Positions 1 to 11,236 are shown, numbered from the stretch's first letter. The stretch: DNA of 64,000 nucleotides from Dactylorhiza incarnata (GCA_033032865.1 JAWHQI010000009.1:15133501-15197500); one strand, 5' to 3'. The notes: generated by a model from the sequence alone, not told the origin. A program made the numbers and translations.

Positions 1-350
1 GAGAGGGGGGTCGGCCCCCACCTCCTCTCGCTCCTGCTGGGAATGGGGGCGAGAGGGGGGTCGGCCCCCGCCTCCACTCGCCCCTGCTAGGAATGGGGGC
101 GAGAGGGGGGTCGGCCCCCGCCTCCTCTCGCCCCTGCTGGGAATGGGGGCGAGAGGGCGGTCGGCCCCCGCCTCCTCTCGCCCCTGCTAGGAATGGGGGC
201 GAGAGGGGGGTCGGCCCCCGCCTCCTCTCGCCCCTGCTGGGAATGGGGGCGAGAGTGGGGTCGGCCCCCGCCTCCCCTCGCCCCTGCTGGGAATGGGGGC
301 GAGAGGGGGGTCAGCCCCCGCCTCCTCTCGCCCCCTTTGTTTGGAAGGGC
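1..350. repeat. 50-bp GC-rich minisatellite, seven units
   Basis: Seven head-to-tail units start at 1, 51, 101, 151, 201, 251 and 301, each exactly 50 bp with a few substitutions; the last unit is partial. Each unit combines a G-rich run (gagaggggggtcgg), its C-rich counterpart (cccccgcctcctctcgcc) and the linker ctgctgggaatggggg. Long open frames on both strands here only reflect GC-rich periodicity and are not genes. The array is cut by the window start. It lies where the outer part of the copia A 3' LTR would be expected, so it may be an expansion inside or beside that LTR. Confidence 0.93.
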
Positions 351-404
351 GAGCGGGAGGCTCCCGCCTCCACCGCTTGCCTCCTCTCTTCCTGTGCTGG
401 AACA

Positions 405-532
405 TACTGAAAAATAATGTGACAAAAATATCTCTTTCCTCTAGGACATACTCGGCGAATACAGGGTTGTACAGGAGGGAAATGGGCTCTTGTTGGGCCT
501 TGCAGTGGGATTTTATACGGATTTATTTAACA
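405..532 (-). repeat. Remnant of copia A 3' LTR with adjoining polypurine tract
   Basis: On the minus strand a purine tract (complement of 533-540, cactcccccgc region) is followed by TGTTAAATAAATCC, a normal copia LTR start, whose complement ends at 532. The LTR can be followed only to about 405, after which sequence becomes the GC-rich minisatellite. The left edge is uncertain. Confidence 0.6.
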
Positions 533-1100
533 CTCCCCCGCAAGATGGAGCATACAGATCGTAGGCACTAAGCTTGGACAAGAATTGATAATAGAGCAGT
601 CGACGTAAGACCTTAGTAAGAATGTCAGTAATTTGCCCAGCAGCAAAAACATGTTTCAGCTTCAATTTCTTTAGTTGAACCTTCTCCTGAATGAAGTGAC
701 AATCAACTTCGATGTGTTTGGTATGTTCATGGACTACAAGATTCTTGACAATATGGATAACAGCTTCACTATCGCAAAAGAGAGTATCTGGAGAGAAGAG
801 TTTGACACCCAGATCACTCAGGAGGTTTTCCAACCATGTAAAATCTAATACTACATAGGCCATTGAACGATACTCAGCTTCGGTTGATGACCGTGCAACC
901 ACAGATTGCTTCTTGCTGCGCCAGGGGATAAAGTGTTCACCGAAGTGTGTACAATATCCACTCGTTGAATGACGATCATCCAGATAGCCAGCGTAGTCAA
1001 CATCAGAGTAGGAAATAAGAGATAAGGAAGAAGAGGACTTGTATACAAGCCCTTGTTCAGGAGCACTCTTTAGATATCGGAGGATGCGCTCAACTGCTTG
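513..1100 (-). pseudogene. Copia A RNase H domain
   Basis: The domain degrades the RNA of the RNA/DNA hybrid during reverse transcription. The minus-strand frame reads, towards the C-terminus, SDVDYAGYLDDRHSTSGYC, then WRSKKQSVVARSSTEAEYRSM, then LFCDSEAVIHIVKN and HEHTKHIEVDCHFI. These are the diagnostic copia RNase H blocks, including the SSTEAEY acidic residue and the CDS..A..I block. The frame is open well upstream of the ATG at 902, so that Met is internal to a polyprotein. It runs into the PPT at its C-terminus, as in intact copia elements. It is disconnected from RT by frame changes near 1100. Confidence 0.85.
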
Positions 1101-1112
1101 GAGGTGAGAAAT

Positions 1113-2385
1113 CTATGGAGCATGCATGAATCGACTGACAACTCCGACAACAAAGGATATATCAAGTCTTGTAATTGTAAGATAAATCAACTTCCCTACA
1201 ATACGACGATAATACTCTTGGTTTGGAATAAGCAGGTCAGGAGGCTTGCATCCAGAGTAGCCAACATCATGAAGAAGGTCAAGACAGTACTTTCGTTGAG
1301 ATAGCACAAGGCCATCAGGATGCCGGGCTACCTTGAGACCAAGATAGTACCGAAGATTTCCCAGATCTTTAGTTTGGAAAGCAGAGACTAAATGCTGCTT
1401 GATCATGTGTATTCCTTTGAGATCATCACCCGTAATCAAAATATCATCATCATAAAACAAGAGAATTATTGTGCATGTCGGACGATGACGAGTGAATAGA
1501 GAGAAGTCGGGCGAGCTTCGGGTGAATCCAACCTCATGAACAACCCGCTAAACTTGTCAAACCATGCGCGAGGTGACTGTTTGAGACTATAAAGAGAATT
1601 TTTGAGGTGACATACCAGAGACTCCCCCGTGGTCTCAAACCCGAGAGATTGTTGCATGTAGACAGTCTCAACTAGATCGCATTGACAAAAGCATTCTTAA
1701 TGTCCAATTGATGCAATTGCCACTATCGATGAATAGCTAGGGAGATCAAGACACGAACATTATTTAATTTTGCGACTGGTGAGAAGGTCTCGTCATAATC
1801 AAGGCCGTGTTGCTGAGTAAACACACAGGACACAAGGCGAGCTTTTAGACGTTGAACCATCCCGTCCGGACCATGTTTAATGGAGAAGACCCACTTGCAT
1901 CTCACACAAGTCTGGCCAGGAGGAAGAGGGACAAGATCCCAAGTCTGATTTACCCAAAGAGCAGCCATTTCTTCATCCATGGCCGCCTGCCATTCCGGAT
2001 GCTGAAGAGCCTCTTGCAGATAGTTAGGGGGTGAAAAAAGACGACAAAGAAGTTGCAAATTTGTGAAGCACCAGAGATAGGCGGTACAAGGATACATAAT
2101 TGGCCAGGGGGTGAGCGGCAGACACTGGCGTCGGATCTTCAGGCCGCGCGATATCATTAGTAGAGGGAAACTATCGTAGAGCATCAGAACAAGTTTGGCG
2201 ACGAGTGTACATACGAAGAAGAGGTGGTTTGGAGGGTATGGTGTTTGGGGTTGGTAGGAGTGGTGGAAGTTGAGAATTAACAGGAACGGTAGGGCGTGGA
2301 AGAGTAGGAGGTGCTGGCCGTATGGAAAGAGTGAAAAGTTTAGTCTTCCAGGAAGGTCACATCCATAGATGCAACCACCTTGCAA
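1113..2385 (-). pseudogene. Copia A reverse transcriptase, frameshifted
   Basis: Three minus-strand segments make up a RVT_2-type RT. The N-terminal part (1723-2385) has the conserved EEMAALWVNQTWDLVPLPPG and CKWVFSIKHGPDG, then ARLVSCVFTQQHGLDYDETFSP. A middle part (1466-1657) has SLYSLKQSPRAWFDKF. The C-terminal part (1113-1460) begins at the catalytic block, which reads FYDDDILITGDD where the family has YVDDILITG, and continues with LGNLRYYLGL and a thumb region. The Val-to-Asp change at the catalytic motif plus frameshifts near 1465 and 1660-1720 make it inactive. Confidence 0.85.
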
Positions 2386-2414
2386 TTGACGGGAGAATAG
2401 CCGACATATCCTTT

Positions 2415-3015
2415 CTAAGTGCGAGAGTAACCTACGAACTTATATTTGGTAGCAATAGGTGCAAACTTGTCGGTGGAGGGACCAAGGTAGTGAACATAGC
2501 AGGTGCAGCCGAAGACGTGAGGCAAGACTGTAAATGGGGGTGTGGATGGAAAGAGAAGACTAAAGGGAGCCTCATCGTTGAGAATTGAGGAGGGCATGCG
2601 ATTGATGAGATAGCAAGCTGTAGAAACCGCAAAATGCCAATAAAGCTTGGGAACCTGCATTTGAAACATAAGTGAGCGAGCAACCTCAAGAAAGTGACGA
2701 TTCTTGTGCTCAGCGACACCATTTTGTTGAGGGTATAAGCGCATGAGGTTTGGTGGATGATCCCGAACTCTGTACAGAGGTTACTAAACGCATGAATTTT
2801 GTATTCACGCGCATTGTCAGTTCGAATTGTTTTAATTGAGCTAGAAAACTATGTACTAGCCTCAACAATAAAGGCACAAAACACGAGTTAGATCAGAACG
2901 ATCGTGAAGTACAATCATGTCATGCAAGAGTAACCATCAATAAATGTAAGAAAATAATGATAACCAAATACACTAGTCGTTTTGTAAGGGACCCAAATAT
3001 CAGAGTGCATTAAAT
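2415..3015 (-). pseudogene. Copia A integrase core, degenerate
   Basis: The rve-type catalytic core would insert cDNA into chromosomes. The 2415-2744 frame holds YPQQNGVAEHKNRHFLEVAR, which contains the third catalytic acidic residue (E of NGVAEHKNR), followed by YWHFAVSTACYLINRMPSS. In 2750-2830 another frame reads IRTDNAREYKIHAF, the block with the second catalytic Asp. The first Asp region (2880-3015) is too decayed to confirm. At least two frame breaks separate the blocks. Confidence 0.8.
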
Positions 3016-3276
3016 CTAAAGGAGCATTGTTCCGAGTACAATGAGGGAGAAAAGAAGAACGATGATGTTTGCCGAAGATATAAGATGCACAGGTAAAGTC
3101 AGTAAGGGATAGATCGGGAAAAGCTTTTTGAGAATTGGAAGAGGAGCATGCTCAAGACGCCAATGCCAATCAACAGAGGTAATGGAGGAGAGAACTGTGG
3201 GAGAAACGTCCAGAGTGTAGAGCCCGTTGGATAGTCGTCCTTTACCAATGATATTCTGCGTTCGTTGAGCCTGCAC
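3016..3276 (-). pseudogene. Copia A GAG-pre-integrase zinc-binding domain
   Basis: The minus-strand frame carries LSNGLYTLDVSP and then DWHWRLEHAPLPILKKLFP, matching the GAG_pre-integrs pattern (LYxL...WHxRLGHP). Just downstream (about 3060-3090) a shifted frame gives CASYIFGKHHRSSF, the C...GKHxxxPF end of the module. It lies between gag and the integrase core as expected. Protease should lie to the right (about 3280-3560) but I could not identify its DTGA-like block. Confidence 0.7.
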
Positions 3277-3599
3277 AACAAAAGAAGAAGAGGAGAAAGT
3301 TACAGAGCAGTCATGGTCTTGAGTAAGACGACTAACAAAAGAAGATTGAAAGGAGAGCTTGAAACATGAAGAACCGAGCGAAGGGAGATAAATGAAGTGA
3401 AGGTCACATTAGCAGAACCAAAAACAGGGGTGGTGTCACCATTGGCCACTGTGATAAACTTGGGGTGCGCAAAGGTCAAGTACTAAAGCGGTTCTGCGGA
3501 GTAATATGGTCTGTGGTACCGGAGTTCACAATCCAATTTGGACTATGAGAGAGACATGAGATACCTTCATTGTATATAGAAGCAATATAGCCAGAAGAA

Positions 3600-4441
3600 C
3601 AACTGATTAACCCCTGGAGATGCTAGAGCTGGGTGCGCAAGGCGTCAGTGTCGGTGCGAGTGGTGGAAGATGCATCAACCGCAATGGAGACATGTTATGG
3701 CGGAGGTATACCATGCTTACGATAACATGTTGCCTCAAGATGACCATTCCAGCCACAATGAGTACACTTGGGACGAGTCCTGCTGTTGCGACCTCTACCC
3801 CGGGAGCCGGTGCGACCTCCACGAGCAGATGGAGTAGCGGGGTGAGATGTAGACGAGTGCTGGAGGAGAGCCGAAGAGAGTTCCAGGAGCATCTGGGGGT
3901 GGTGTTACCTTCAAAAGCATGGAGCAAACATCCGAGAGAGAGGGAATGGTGGAAGAAGAAAGGATCTGAGCCCGGACGTTGTGGAGATGAGGCGGAACAC
4001 GAGCCATCATCATGGCGATGCCAACAACTTCTTTTTGAGCACGTTGGGCAGCGAGATTGACTGTTGGAGGCTGATGTTGAATCTAGGCCTCAACTAGAGT
4101 TTTGGATTGCGCAACAAAGGAGGTTAAGTCTCCATCCACACCCGAGTCGAGAGATTTGAGGTCCGTGCGATGTCAAACATGTGTTGAAGGCTGTCCTTGT
4201 CGGAATAGAGGGAGTGCAGTTCATCCCACATTGCCTTTTCCGTCTCATGATACATGACCATACAATATGGTTCACTTTCCATAGAGTTTAGGATCCATGA
4301 TTGAACACGACCATCATCACGGAGCCATTCCTCGATGATCGTAGTAGGTGTGGCCTTAGAGAGATGTTGCATGAGGCCTTTGGTCTGAAGAACACGGCGG
4401 AAGAGGAGCTGTTGCACGAGCCGGAAGAGACGGAACATCAT
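3600..4441 (-). pseudogene. Copia A gag with zinc knuckle
   Basis: The segment 4124-4441 reads KGLMQHLSKATPTTIIEEWL then DDGRVQSWILNSMESEPYC and EKAMWDELHSLYSD, a UBN2/retrotrans_gag-like capsid start. The segment 3795-4013 has MMMARVPPHLHNVRAQILSS followed by IPSLSDVCSMLL, the later capsid block. A CCHC knuckle, CTHCGWNGHLEATC (CX2CX4HX4C), lies in the frame at 3695-3892. The three pieces are in different frames, so this gag is broken. The likely start is the M at 4441 or slightly upstream. Confidence 0.75.
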
Positions 4442-5180
4442 TCAAGGCCATTGAACGATAAGGAATGAGGAGAGTTCGACGATCATGCGAAGAAGCAGAT
4501 GAACGGGCACTTCAGATAACAAGCGATCATTCGAGCTGGAGACTGCGGCCAAGCGATCAAGCAGCAGAGATCAGGCGATCAAGCGAACAAGCGATCAAGC
4601 AGCGGAGGGAAGAAATCGGCGATCAGGCGAACAAGTAGGAGAAAACCTGACACTGCAAATAACGGTAGCGAGAGCGCGATTGCGATCAAGCGAGCAGGCC
4701 AGGCACGAGCAGACAAGCGAATGAAAAGGGCGATCACGAGAGCAACCTTGGGCGAGAGAGATGGCGCGATTAGGCGAGCTGGAGATTGCAGCCAACGGGA
4801 GGTCAGCGATCGCAAGAGAGGATGAGCTACTGCGGACAGGGTCTCGGCGAACACACTGTGACGATGCTGCGAACAAGAGTTGCGTCCAGATAAGCTCAAC
4901 AAGAACACAGTTTGCGTGATCAGAAGTGATGACAACTAGAGCAGACAGAGCATGAGGCCGTGGGAGACGCCAATCAGGTGGATCCCAGGCAGGCAACGAT
5001 GGAACGCTATAAAAGTAGCGGGGGGGGGGGGGGGGGGGGGGGGGGGATGGCGAATGAAGAGAGGGGGGGGGGGGGGGGGGGGGGTAAGATGCGATCTCTA
5101 GTATAAAGGCCGTCGGTCCGCCTACGCAGGAAGGGAGGAAGCGAGCGATAACAAGAGGAAAATAATTTTATGATCGATTT
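4442..5180. repeat. Copia A leader: short 'gcgatcaagcga' repeats and two poly-G tracts
   Basis: Between gag and the PBS there is no recognisable gene. From about 4490 to 4760 the motif gcgatca(a/g)gcgaacaag recurs irregularly. Two homopolymer G tracts follow, 5020-5046 (27 G) and 5063-5084 (22 G), separated by atggcgaatgaagaga. Two TATA-like strings (tataaaag at about 5008 and tataaagg at about 5103) flank the tracts on the plus strand, opposite to the element; I see no gene they could serve. Homopolymer lengths are prone to sequencing error. Confidence 0.6.
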
Positions 5181-5193
5181 TCCTCTGATACCA
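5181..5193 (-). promoter_or_regulatory. Primer-binding site, initiator tRNA-Met
   Basis: The complement reads TGGTATCAGAGGA, matching the plant initiator-Met PBS TGGTATCAGAGC over its first 11 bases. It abuts the LTR starting at 5194, fixing the orientation (minus) and the LTR/internal junction of copia A. Confidence 0.8.
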
Positions 5194-5568
5194 TGTAGAT
5201 AAATACGAAAATGAGAAAGTAAAATAAATTCTTTATTAATTTCTCATTCAATGTCATATCTAGATACAAGTATTTGTACATTTATAGGAAGAGAGAAATA
5301 CACTGTACTCTCATTCTAAGGTGTGGGACTAAAGCTTAAGGAGGGAAATAAACCATACTTTCATTAAAAGATGAGAGTTCTTATAAGTATCTGAACTCTC
5401 ACTTGATCCAATTTAACATTGAGATTTGTATGGAAGTCATACACCTCATTCTGGTCCTCTTCTGTTTCAACAATTGGGTATCTCTAAATAGAAGTAGAGG
5501 AAAATGGGTCTTATATGTGGGCCTTAACAACGGGCTATTTAGCTCATTAAATTAGTCTGTAATTTAAC
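5194..5568 (-). repeat. Copia LTR shared between copia A (PBS side) and copia B (PPT side)
   Basis: The left end TGTAGATAAATACG abuts a PBS, and the right end ...GTCTGTAATTTAAC abuts a C-rich tract (complement GAGGGGGAG, a polypurine tract). In minus orientation the LTR should start TGTTAAATT but reads AGTTAAATT, a single change in the terminal TG. One LTR therefore sits between the 5' internal edge of one element and the 3' internal edge of another. It contains no gene. The length, about 375 bp, is normal for copia. Confidence 0.75.
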
Positions 5569-6020
5569 TCTCCCCCTCAAGATTGGAGTATATGTCGATC
5601 ATTCTCATCTTGGAGATGTTATCGGTGAACGCGTCACAACTTAAGCCTTTGGTGAAGATGTCTGTCAGCTGATCTTGGGATTGAATGAAGAGAGTGCAGA
5701 TATTGCGATTCTCCAGGTGATCTTTGATAAAGTGTCGATCGATCTCAACATGCTTTGTTCGATCATGCTGAACAGGATTATGAGCAATTTTGATAGCAGT
5801 TTTATTGTCACAGTATAATCGTATAGGCTTCTCATCTTGTAGCCCTAAATCATGCATTAGAAATTTGAGCCAGAGCCCTTCGCATACGCCTTGCTACATT
5901 GCTCTGTATTCCGCCTCTACACTGGATCTTGCTACTACATTTTGTTTCTTATTTCGCTAGGTCACGAGGTTTCCTCTAACAAAGGAGCAATATCCGGTGG
6001 TTGACTTTCGGTCGTCTTGG
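5569..6020 (-). pseudogene. Copia B RNase H fragment
   Basis: The open frame 5564-5857 reads LYCDNKTAIKIAHNPVQHDR, then KHVEIDRHFIKDHL and DQLTDIFTKGLS, the C-terminal half of copia RNase H. Further right (5858-6020) shifted frames give ...AEYRAM-like and GYCSFVRGN-like blocks. The domain stops at 6020, within the conserved DRKST block, where the gypsy LTR begins. Only the 3' end of this element is present on the left side of the gypsy insertion; the PPT at 5569-5580 joins it to the LTR at 5194-5568. Confidence 0.82.
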
Positions 6021-8004
6021 TGTCACGACCCGTCTCAAAACAAAAGAAAGAGTGCGCCTCGGACGAATCGTGATGCCACAGGCGTAAGGGGGGAGAATCA
6101 AAATGTCTGTAAGGCGGGGCTGGTCTAGCATTATTAGTTTTTAAACAAAAGTTAAATTGAATAAAAACATGTTTTTAATACGCGGAAGCTTTAAAATGCA
6201 AAGGGAAAAGAAACATGCAGACATGTTATAAAACTCATATTTCAAAACACTGATACGGATACAGGTAATATAGACCTCCAGGAGGATGAACATGCAATGA
6301 TACAAAATTTTAGTACTTAAAGTAACCTAACAGTTGTCCTTGATACAAGAGAAAATGGCTGACCATAATCATTACATAATAAGTAATAATTGACAATAAA
6401 GGAAATACAACATGGAACCTGACACAACAATTAACTAAAACAAACCTCCAGGGAAACAGGAACAGGGTGCAGAGCAGGCTCAGGTACCGCGGGGCGCAGT
6501 CACGGACGCTAAGGCAAATTCCAAAGTAAATAAGGAAAAAGCCTCAGAACTGCAAACAGATAGTTAAAGCATGATAAATAGCATATCTAGCAAGACAGAC
6601 AAGTTTAAGAGATGCAAAAATAGAACTGAGATAAAAGCCTACTCCGGAGTATAAATGTTCATGTAATAACATAAGTTGAAACAAATGAAAGGGCAGGTAT
6701 ATTTGTTTGATGCACAGGATTCATGATTCAGACAGATTCAAGTACGGATTCAGGAGATTCAGAAGTTTAAGCTCACTATGACCGGTCCTTTGTTCCCATT
6801 AGGGATTCAAGAGGGAACTCAAGTAAAGGAGTTGCATCAATTAAACCCTACCTTTCAATGTTCACTCACGTTATTACTGACTTGATTCATGATTTAGCCG
6901 ATTCTAGCGTAGTGAAACAAGTTATCAAACCAAGGATTCAGGTATTTAACAGACAAATTTACGATATAAGGAAAAACGTAACAAGCAAAAAAAAAGAACA
7001 AAGTTTGCAAGCGAGAGATTTCTCTACTTTCCTTAAGAAGGCTGAGGCTGACAGTGACAGTTAAGCTGCGCAAACAAGATTTCAGAGTCTTACTTTAAAT
7101 CTTGTTAAGCATAAACAAGGGTGATATTGAAACCCTACGCTAGCACAAGGAGTTATCATTAACACGAAACCTAAACAGGGGAGGGTTTAGCAAATTACCT
7201 CCCTCGAAGTGAGGGGAGAAGGAATTGCAACGCGGGAACCGGAGATTTGGCGGCGCATTAGGCTAGGGAAACCCTAATTCGGAAGGGTTTTCAAGAGATC
7301 CCGCCAATTGGAGCGACGAACGGCGCCGGGGAGCACGAATACCTAAGGATTTGGCGATTAAGACGTGCACAAAATCTGAAAATGCAAATTGGAGCGCCAA
7401 AAAAACCCAAATAATCAAGGCAAAATTCTAAAATAAGGGAGAAAGAGAGGAATTTTACCCAAGGAACTTAGATCCGGGCTCGAGGAGGAGAGGGAAGAAA
7501 ACCCTAGATTTTTCCTCCCGAAATCAATGGCCAAAATGACGAGGGAGAGCAGCTGCCGGCCGCCGGAGGGGAGCAGTCACTGGTGCCGGCCCTTGAAGAG
7601 GCTGCTGCCGACCTTGGAAGGGAAAGAGGGGCCTTGCTGCTGGAGGGAGGAGTTGGAGGGCTGACGGCTTGGGGAAGGAAGCAGGAAGCTGTTGTCGGCC
7701 AGAACAGGAGGATTAGACGGAATAGGGGGCGGCGCCGGCAGGAGGGGGAGCAGGAGGCGGCGTCGGCGAGAGAAGGAGCACCAGGCGGCGGCTGCGCTGC
7801 GCGCGCGAGACGGGAGGGGAGACGGGACGGGATCGCTGCTTGCGGGAATACCTAGCGCTTGCGGTTTGCGGAAGACTTGGACCGGGGAGTGGGTTTAATC
7901 GAGTGAGGGAAAGGCTGGGGGGGTGCAGCTAGAAGGTTTTTTTTGGGCAAGAGGTTTTTATTTATTTATTTATTATTATTAACATTATATGAGTTGTTAT
8001 AATC
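6021..8004 (-). repeat. Gypsy I 3' LTR (full length)
   Basis: The LTR begins TGTCACGACCCGTCTC at 6021 and ends near 8004 where the complement of a polypurine tract (tctcccctactt, 8003-8014) starts. Its length is about 1.98 kb. Its first ~1.44 kb aligns with 13555-14983 at roughly 95% identity by eye. Its last ~0.5 kb (7459-8004), including a GC-rich stretch at 7540-7850, is absent from the other LTR. ORFs at 6858-7064 and 7583-7898 are unsupported and are probably chance. The right end lacks a clear CA, so that boundary is approximate. Confidence 0.85.
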
Positions 8005-8183
8005 TCCCCTACTTAGGAAGTTTCGTCCCGAAACTCTTGAGGATTTTCTGGAAGGGGTCTCTTATGGCGACGATTCAGATGTCATTCATTCCAACAGAAT
8101 TTTTTTTCAAACCAAGACATGGAAGATAACCATGAACATAACAAAAAAAAAGGGAAGAGAACAAGTTCAGTGGCTTACCAAGA

Positions 8184-9589
8184 TCAGGAGAATATGTGCG
8201 GATACTTGCTACGCATGTCAGATTCAAGTTCCCAAGTGAACTCCTCAAACTTACCATGCATCCAAAGCACTTTTACCATGGGAATAGTTCTTTTTCGAAG
8301 TTTGCGTTCTTGATACTCCACGATCTTAGCAGGCTCGACAGGATACGAGAGATTGGCTTCAGGAATCACAGAAATCTCTTCAACGATGCAGTTAGGATCA
8401 TGAATGTACTTCCGAAGCTGGCTGACTTGGAAGATGTTATGAACACCGGCAAAAGAAGCAGGTAACTCAAGACGATAAGCAGATTCCCCAACACGCTCTG
8501 AGATAGGATATGGTCCCATGAACCTCGGGCTAAGCTTGTGATGGCGACCAAACCGTTTCACCCCAGGAGAAGGGGAAACCTTCAGAAAAACTTGATCACC
8601 CACCACAAATACTAACGGACGGCGGCGCAGATTAACATACTTCCTCTGCCTCTCGATAGCACGACTGAGTTGAAGTCGAGTCTTCCTTGTGGTTTCTTCC
8701 ATTTCCTGGAGCAACTCAGGTCCCAACACAACTTTTTCACCAACTTCTGACCAATAGAGAGGGGTCCTACAACGTCGCACATACAGTGCTTCGAAGGGGG
8801 CCATTCGGAGGCTCTCTTGATAGCTATTGTTGTAGGCAAACTCTACCAAAGGTAAGTGCTCATCACAAGCTCCCTTGTAGTCCAAAATATAACACCGAAG
8901 CATGTCTTCAAGAATCTGATTAACTCTTTCGGTCTGACCATCGGTTGTCGGATGATAAGCGGTGCTCAGGTTGAGATCGGTGCCCAACGCTTGCTGAAAG
9001 CCTTTCCAAAAATGAGAGACAAATCTCGAGTCACGATCTGATACAATCCGCAAAGGGATCCCGTGAAGTCTAACGATCTCCGACACATAGATTTGAGCCA
9101 TCTTCTCAGTAGAGTGGCCTTCCCTATAAGGGATGAAGTGGGCTACCTTGGTCAACTTATTCACTATGACCCAAATCGCATCGTGCCCTCTCGGAGTGCA
9201 AGGCAAACCTGTGATAAAATCCATAGAAATGTTCTCCCACTTCCATTCAGGGATGGGCAGAGGCTGCAAAAGACCACCAGGACGCTGAGCTTTCACCTTC
9301 TGGCACGTCAAACATCGGGAAACGAAGCGAGCTATAAAATTCTTCATACCGGGCCACCAAACAATCTGCTTCAAGTCTTGATACATCTTATTATTGCCTG
9401 GATGACCAGATGTCGCGACCCATGAGCTTCACTACATATAACATCAAGTAATTCAGGAACATCGGGGATGCAAAGACGGCCTTGGAAACGCAAAACATCA
9501 TTAGAGATAGAGAAATCCGGAAGGGACTTAAGTTCAACCCTTCGGCGAATGCGCTGGAGAGCGGGGTCGGAAGGCTGCAAATCTTTCAC
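8184..9589 (-). pseudogene. Gypsy I integrase with C-terminal chromodomain
   Basis: This domain integrates the cDNA; the chromodomain is thought to steer chromovirus integration. Segment 9371-9589 gives the N-terminal part (RRRVELKSLPDFSISNDVLR..FQGRLCIPDVPEL). After one frame break, 8184-9386 (400 aa) continues with the zinc-binding CLTCQKVKA, the DDE core (SMDFITGLP, VSDRDSRF, DGQTERVNQILEDMLRC) and the GPF/Y-like module (SPRFMGPYPI). It ends with a chromodomain: YQERKLRKRTIPMVKVLW, then EEFTWELESDMRSKYPHIF, and stop. All three catalytic acidic residues are present. The frameshift near 9371-9386 is the only break seen. Confidence 0.9.
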
Positions 9590-10288
9590 CTACTCCACCC
9601 ACGACGGGCCAAAATCTGACCTTGACCTTCTGGTGAGATGGATATGTCCATCCGCTCGAGGTCACCAATCAGTGCTGCAAGAGTAGCTGACATGGGTGCA
9701 CAAGAGGAAACGGAAACTTGACGACTCAACGCATCAGCTACCGCATTGGCCTTGTCGGGAACATAAGTAAGCTCCAAGTCATTGTCTGCTACAAATTCGA
9801 CCCACCACCTCTGACGAAGATTGAGATCCTTCTGATCAAAGATATACCTCAAGCTCTGATGGTTAGTGAAGAAGTGACACTTCACGCCATAGAGATAATG
9901 TCGCTAAAGCTTCAAAGCAAACACCACTGCAGCGAACTCCAGATCATGGGTGGGGTAATTGCGCTCGTGAGTCTTCAACTGCTTCGACCCATAAGCAATA
10001 ACACTATCACCCTGCATCAAGACACATCCCAAGCCAACTCCGGAAGCATCAGTATAGACTGAAAAAATCTGCCCCCTCTGAAGGAAGGGCCAGAACTGGC
10101 TCCGAACACAGACGTTGCTTCAGTTCCAAGAAGGCCTGCTCACACTGATCTGACCAATCGAATCTAACATGCTTTTGCGTTAGCTTTGTCAGCGGAGCAA
10201 CAAGAGAGTAGAAACCCTTGACAAAACGTCGGTAGTATCCAGCAAGTCCAAGGAAACTGCGAATCTTAGAAGGGGTAGAAGGTCGCTT
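9586..10288 (-). pseudogene. Gypsy I RNase H domain, broken
   Basis: Segment 9586-9885 carries CHFFTNHQSLRYIFDQKDLN, then RQRWWVEFVADNDLELTYVP and ANAVADALSR, the classic C-terminal block of gypsy RNase H. The region 9886-10288 holds the earlier part (a GCVLMQ-like block near 10000 and the RT connection) with stops. It links RT to integrase in the normal pol order. Confidence 0.85.
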
Positions 10289-11236
10289 TCAGTCCATAAC
10301 AGTAGAAATCTTGGCAGGATCAACAGAGAGTCCATCTCCAGAAACAACATGTCCCATAAAATCTACACGATCCAGCCAGAACTCACATTTTGACAGCTTG
10401 GCATAGAGCTGATGCTGACGGAAAGTGGAGAGAGTGAGCCTAAGATGTGTTGCATGATTCTCATGAGTCTTGGAATAAACCAAAATGTCATCAATGAACA
10501 CGATGATGAACTTATCCAGATATTCACGAAAAACAAGGTTCATCATATCCATAAAAGCAGAAGGAGCGTTAGTCAGACCAAAAGACATCACTAAGAATTC
10601 AAAATGACCATACCGAGTTCGGAAGGCGGTCCTGGGAATATCGGACTCCTTGATCTTCAGCTGATGGTAACCTGATCTGAGATCTATCTTGGAGAAGACT
10701 GAACTACCTTTGAGCTGGTCGAAAAGATCGTCCACACGCGGAAGGGGATACTTATTCTTGACAGTCACCTTATTTAAATCCCGATAATCGATGCAGAGCC
10801 TCATAGAACCGTCTTTCTTTCTCACGAAGAGAACGGGGGCTCCCCAAGGTGACGAGCTGGTAAGAATGTATCCACGCTCAAGCAATTCGTCTAACTGCGA
10901 TCTAAGCTCCTCTAGCTCGCGCGGGGCCATACAGTACGGAGCTTTCGATATGGGGCGCGTTCCAGGCTCTAAGTCAATAGAGAACTCCACATCTCGATCA
11001 GGAGGCATCCCAAACAATTCAGCAGGAAAGATATCAGGAAATTCAGAAGCAACAGGTATGGATTCAAGTGAAGGAGAGACAGAATCTGAATGTGCAGCAT
11101 ACATAAAACACGCAGAACATCCTTGACTAAGAAGGCTAGTGGCGCGTACAACGGAAATTACCTTCATGTGACTACAGGTCTGAACATGAATGCTGAAGTC
11201 CTTGCAATCAATGCTGAGGTTGACCCTCTTCGCCAC
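10289..11236 (-). pseudogene. Gypsy I reverse transcriptase, core intact
   Basis: A 315-codon frame covers the RT fingers and palm: [20 protein letters not shown], then [55 protein letters not shown] and the catalytic [13 protein letters not shown], followed by [20 protein letters not shown]. The IDD aspartates are intact. The N-terminal part includes the protease-RT linker [20 protein letters not shown]. It is open across the whole RT core and is the best-preserved domain of this element, but its flanks are broken. Confidence 0.92.

Larger units (their letters stand above)
405..5193 (-). mobile_element. Degenerate Ty1/copia retrotransposon (copia A)
   Basis: Read on the minus strand from right to left, this interval has a primer-binding site (5181-5193), a leader, gag with a zinc knuckle, GAG-pre-integrase, integrase, RT, RNase H, a polypurine tract and a 3' LTR end. 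Integrase preceding RT is the Ty1/copia order. Every domain is split by stops or frameshifts, so the copy cannot be autonomous. The 3' LTR side (left) is incomplete and runs towards the minisatellite. The LTR abutting the PBS (5194-5568) does not clearly match the left-hand LTR remnant. Confidence 0.85.

Noticed and set aside
87..425. Overlapping Gly/Arg/Pro-rich frames on both strands
   Set aside because: They exist in several phases at once because of the 50-bp GC-rich repeat; no start context or domain.
4579..4996. Two overlapping minus-strand frames of 118 and 133 codons
   Set aside because: They overlap in different phases within the short-repeat copia leader and show no domain.
7583..7898. 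Arg/Gly-rich frames in the gypsy I LTR
   Set aside because: They lie in a GC-rich part of the LTR, absent from the other LTR, with no known domain.
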